A DNA stretch of 16,405 nucleotides from Nitrospirota bacterium (lineage in GTDB: Bacteria; Nitrospirota; Thermodesulfovibrionia; Thermodesulfovibrionales; JdFR-85). The stretch is from NCBI GenBank assembly GCA_015485235.1, contig WFTX01000276.1, forward strand, positions 1 through 16,405. Direction: 5' to 3'. This document shows, piece after piece, positions 14,719-16,405 of the stretch. The first letter of the stretch is position 1, and every line of letters begins with the position of its first letter. A program made the translations under genes and the position numbers. The notes under the pieces are model-generated. The model ran no database searches and had not been told where the DNA came from. It saw only the letters and a list, made by a program, of their open reading frames with translations.

Positions 14719-15189
14719 ATGGCCTTATTCTACCTTGGTATAGGCTCAAACCTTGGTGAAAGGGAAGAAAACTGCCGCCGGGCCGTAGCGCTTCTTAAGA
14801 AGAAGGGAATCCGGATACTCAGGGAATCCTCCCTGTATGAGACAGAACCCTGGGGTGTGGAAAACCAGCCGGACTTCATCAACATGGCTCTCAGTGCAGA
14901 AACCGGTCTTGACCCTATGGCCCTTCTCAGGACGCTCAAATCCATTGAGAAAGAGATGGGAAGGAAGGAGACATCCCGCTGGGGCCCCCGGATTATAGAC
15001 CTTGATATCCTTCTTTACGAAGGCAGGATAATCAAGACCCCTGAACTTACAATCCCGCACCCGCTGATTCAGGAGAGAGACTTTGTCCTCAAACCCCTTT
15101 CAGAGATAGCCCCGGAGATTGTTCATCCTGTTCTCGGGAAGACAGTAAGGGAACTTCTTGAAGATCTTAACCGGAGGGGTCAGGCGTAG
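14719..15189 (+). CDS. folK: 2-amino-4-hydroxy-6-hydroxymethyldihydropteridine pyrophosphokinase
   Basis: HPPK transfers pyrophosphate from ATP to 6-hydroxymethyl-dihydropterin in folate synthesis. The 156-residue protein shows YLGIGSNLG at the N-terminus and the pterin-pocket SSLYETEPWGVENQPDFINMA. The catalytic RWGPRIIDLDILLY carries the two metal-binding aspartates, and PHPLIQERDFVLKPL is near the end. An in-frame TTG lies three bases upstream. The ATG at 14719 is preferred, with a weak AGGA site five bases before it. It lies 11 bases after dapL. Its last ten bases overlap the end of the oppositely oriented hisH. Confidence 0.95.
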   Translation: MALFYLGIGSNLGEREENCRRAVALLKKKGIRILRESSLYETEPWGVENQPDFINMALSAETGLDPMALLRTLKSIEKEMGRKETSRWGPRIIDLDILLYEGRIIKTPELTIPHPLIQERDFVLKPLSEIAPEIVHPVLGKTVRELLEDLNRRGQA

Positions 15190-15797
15190 CGTTTTACAAA
15201 ATCCCCGAATCCCCTGAGCACCCTAAGTCCCAGGGTCTGGCTTTTTTCAGGGTGAAACTGCGTGGCGATAATATTATCCTTCCAGACCATTGAAGTGAAC
15301 TCCACCCCGTAACCTGTCATGCCTGCAACAGGATCCTTTTCAGAAGGAGAGACATAGTAGGAATGGACGAAGTAGAAGTAGCTTCCGTCCCCGATCTCCT
15401 CAAAGGGAGGTGGGACCTTAGTGAATCTTACGGTATTCCACCCCATATGGGGTATCTTCAGGCCCTGTTCAGGGAACCTGACAACCTTCCCTCTCAGGAC
15501 ACCCAGCCCCTTTGATGTGCCGAACTCTTCTGACTCCTCAAAGAGTATCTGCAGCCCCAGACATATCCCCAGATAGGGTTTCCCCTTCTCTATCTGCCTT
15601 GAGACTGTATCGAGGAGATCGAGCCTCTTCAGGTTTGCCATGCAGTCACGGAAGGCCCCCACTCCGGGCAGTACCAGACCTTCGGCATCCTCTATGTCGG
15701 CTGGACTTGATGTTACTTTTGCCTCGACTCCTACCTTCAGGAACCCCTTTTCCACACTCCTTAGGTTCCCCATCCCGTAATCAACTATCGCAATCAA
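15180..15797 (-). CDS. hisH: Imidazole glycerol phosphate synthase, glutaminase subunit
   Basis: HisH is the class I glutamine amidotransferase that feeds ammonia to HisF in histidine synthesis. The 205-residue protein has the N-terminal IAIVDYGMGNLRSV and the oxyanion loop PGVGAF (44-49). The nucleophile is C79 in GICLGLQ, and the catalytic H182 and E184 lie in QFHPEKSQ. The start codon is TTG (15797-15795), needed to keep the conserved N-terminus. It lies three bases after the stop of the upstream zinc-ribbon gene, whose last codons supply a GGAGG ribosome site. No other his genes are inside the window, so hisF and hisA are elsewhere, or hisH is separated from the rest. The gene ends tail-to-tail within folK. 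Confidence 0.95.
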   Translation of the reverse strand: MIAIVDYGMGNLRSVEKGFLKVGVEAKVTSSPADIEDAEGLVLPGVGAFRDCMANLKRLDLLDTVSRQIEKGKPYLGICLGLQILFEESEEFGTSKGLGVLRGKVVRFPEQGLKIPHMGWNTVRFTKVPPPFEEIGDGSYFYFVHSYYVSPSEKDPVAGMTGYGVEFTSMVWKDNIIATQFHPEKSQTLGLRVLRGFGDFVKRYA

Positions 15798-15800
15798 GGG

Positions 15801-16118
15801 CTAATCTTCCTCCCCGGGCTCCTCTATGATCCCACCCTTCAGGCCGTCATAGGAGAGGACGCAGATGGCACCTATCTCCCCGTTGTCAGGGAGGCAGACA
15901 CACCTGTATGAGGCGGTCTTTCCGTAGTTTTCCCGCATGTTCTCCCAGCCGTTCACAAAAAAGGAACACTCATCGTTGAAGCAGACCCAGAAATACTTCA
16001 ACCCCCACCCGAGACCGTCCCCTATGTTGTAGGGCGGCGGCTCCGTCTTGGTCATCTTCTTCCCGCAATGGGGACAGACGGGGGGCTTGGTGATTTTATA
16101 ATGACCTGTACCGTACAT
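15801..16118 (-). CDS. Zinc-ribbon protein of unknown function
   Basis: I do not recognise a named family for this 105-residue protein. It contains a likely zinc ribbon: CPHCGKKM (C15, C18) and VCFNDECSFF (C46, C51) bracket an aromatic loop rich in Gly and Tyr (PPPYNIGDGLGWGLKYFW). Three more cysteines occur (C73, C75, C86), and the C-terminus is acidic (EEPGEED). A small metal-stabilised binding module is a fair guess, but no enzymatic motif is seen. The ATG follows an AGGAGG site at nine bases. hisH starts three bases after its stop, so the two are co-translated. Confidence 0.82.
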   Translation of the reverse strand: MYGTGHYKITKPPVCPHCGKKMTKTEPPPYNIGDGLGWGLKYFWVCFNDECSFFVNGWENMRENYGKTASYRCVCLPDNGEIGAICVLSYDGLKGGIIEEPGEED

Positions 16119-16158
16119 TAAATACTTCCTCCTCTTGAGAGTTTTTGGCGATAGATTT

Positions 16159-16188
16159 ATTATGGCACATCACAGGCGGGGGTTACAA
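16159..16188 (-). promoter_or_regulatory. Predicted promoter of the zinc-ribbon/hisH operon
   Basis: On the minus strand TTGTAA (16188-16183) is followed after 18 bases by CATAAT (16164-16159), a five-of-six match preceded by TGC as an extended -10. Initiation near 16152 gives a leader of about 34 bases. The structured element at 16242-16405 lies upstream of this promoter. Confidence 0.5.
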
Positions 16189-16241
16189 TCCTGGAGCAGA
16201 GCCCAAAAATGCCGATTGACTCATCAGTCAGTTACAAGGCA

Positions 16242-16405
16242 GGAGGGTATAGGCTTTTCGCCTCATTCTCGCAGGCCATCCAAGGCAGCCATACCCCAAA
16301 AAGTCTTCGACTTTTCGGGGACCCCTGCTCCGAGGCAGGCAATCTGCTTCACCTTCCTGGTGAAGATCATAGATTGCCTGAAACCGCTCAAACCCTATGC
16401 CCTCC
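16242..16405. repeat. Nested-hairpin element with terminal inverted repeats (MITE-like or structured RNA)
   Basis: GGAGGGTATAGG (16242-16253) pairs with CCTATGCCCTCC (16394-16405), 12 positions with a single T-G pair. Inside lie a 12-position stem with one mismatch at 16294-16305/16309-16320 around TTC, and a perfect 10-bp stem at 16336-16345/16371-16380. That stem encloses a 7-bp stem, CTTCACC/GGTGAAG (16347-16353/16359-16365). No open reading frame is credible. It may extend past the window edge. The design fits a non-autonomous mobile repeat or a structured RNA; the sequence alone does not decide. Confidence 0.6.

Overview
This 16.4 kb window looks like ordinary chromosome from an anaerobic Gram-negative bacterium, most likely Nitrospirota (Thermodesulfovibrio-like) or a former deltaproteobacterium (Desulfobacterota). 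The reasons are indirect: a split F-type ATP synthase operon with paired b and b' subunits and no a or c genes, an LL-diaminopimelate aminotransferase, a single-cluster ferredoxin, a sigma-54 activator of the NtrC class and a predicted selenoprotein. Lineage confidence is moderate to low. No phage, transposase, CRISPR, rRNA or tRNA gene was seen.

Layout. Positions 1-5655 (minus strand) carry an ATP synthase operon in the order b', b, delta, alpha, gamma, beta, epsilon; epsilon is cut by the window edge. A promoter-like sequence and a structured leader lie upstream. Positions 5915-6549 (plus strand) hold a two-gene unit: a coiled-coil protein with a basic, AT-hook-like tail, and a 79-residue glutaredoxin whose first active-site cysteine codon is TGA. 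A hairpin resembling a bacterial SECIS follows that TGA. This selenocysteine glutaredoxin is the most notable item in the window, and standard gene calling misses it because the TGA splits the frame. A perfect 18-bp bidirectional terminator separates it from a convergent ferredoxin gene (6641-6829, minus). A divergent copper-transporting P-type ATPase gene (copA) occupies 6953-9361.

Positions 9548-13459 hold a membrane histidine kinase, a J-domain protein and an NtrC-type response regulator, with the J-domain gene between the two signalling genes. Two diverged copies of an AT-rich intergenic repeat, ending in 8-bp tandem units, sit on either side of the kinase gene. Then come dapL (lysine/peptidoglycan precursor synthesis) and folK (folate synthesis). 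These run tail-to-tail into hisH (histidine synthesis) and a zinc-ribbon protein gene on the minus strand. The last 164 bases form a strongly self-complementary element of nested hairpins bounded by 12-bp terminal inverted repeats.

Functional themes are energy conservation (ATP synthase), thiol/selenol redox chemistry (glutaredoxin, ferredoxin), copper export, two-component sigma-54 control and core biosynthesis. The link between copper export and the adjacent two-component system is only positional; no sigma-54 promoter was found in the intergenic regions.
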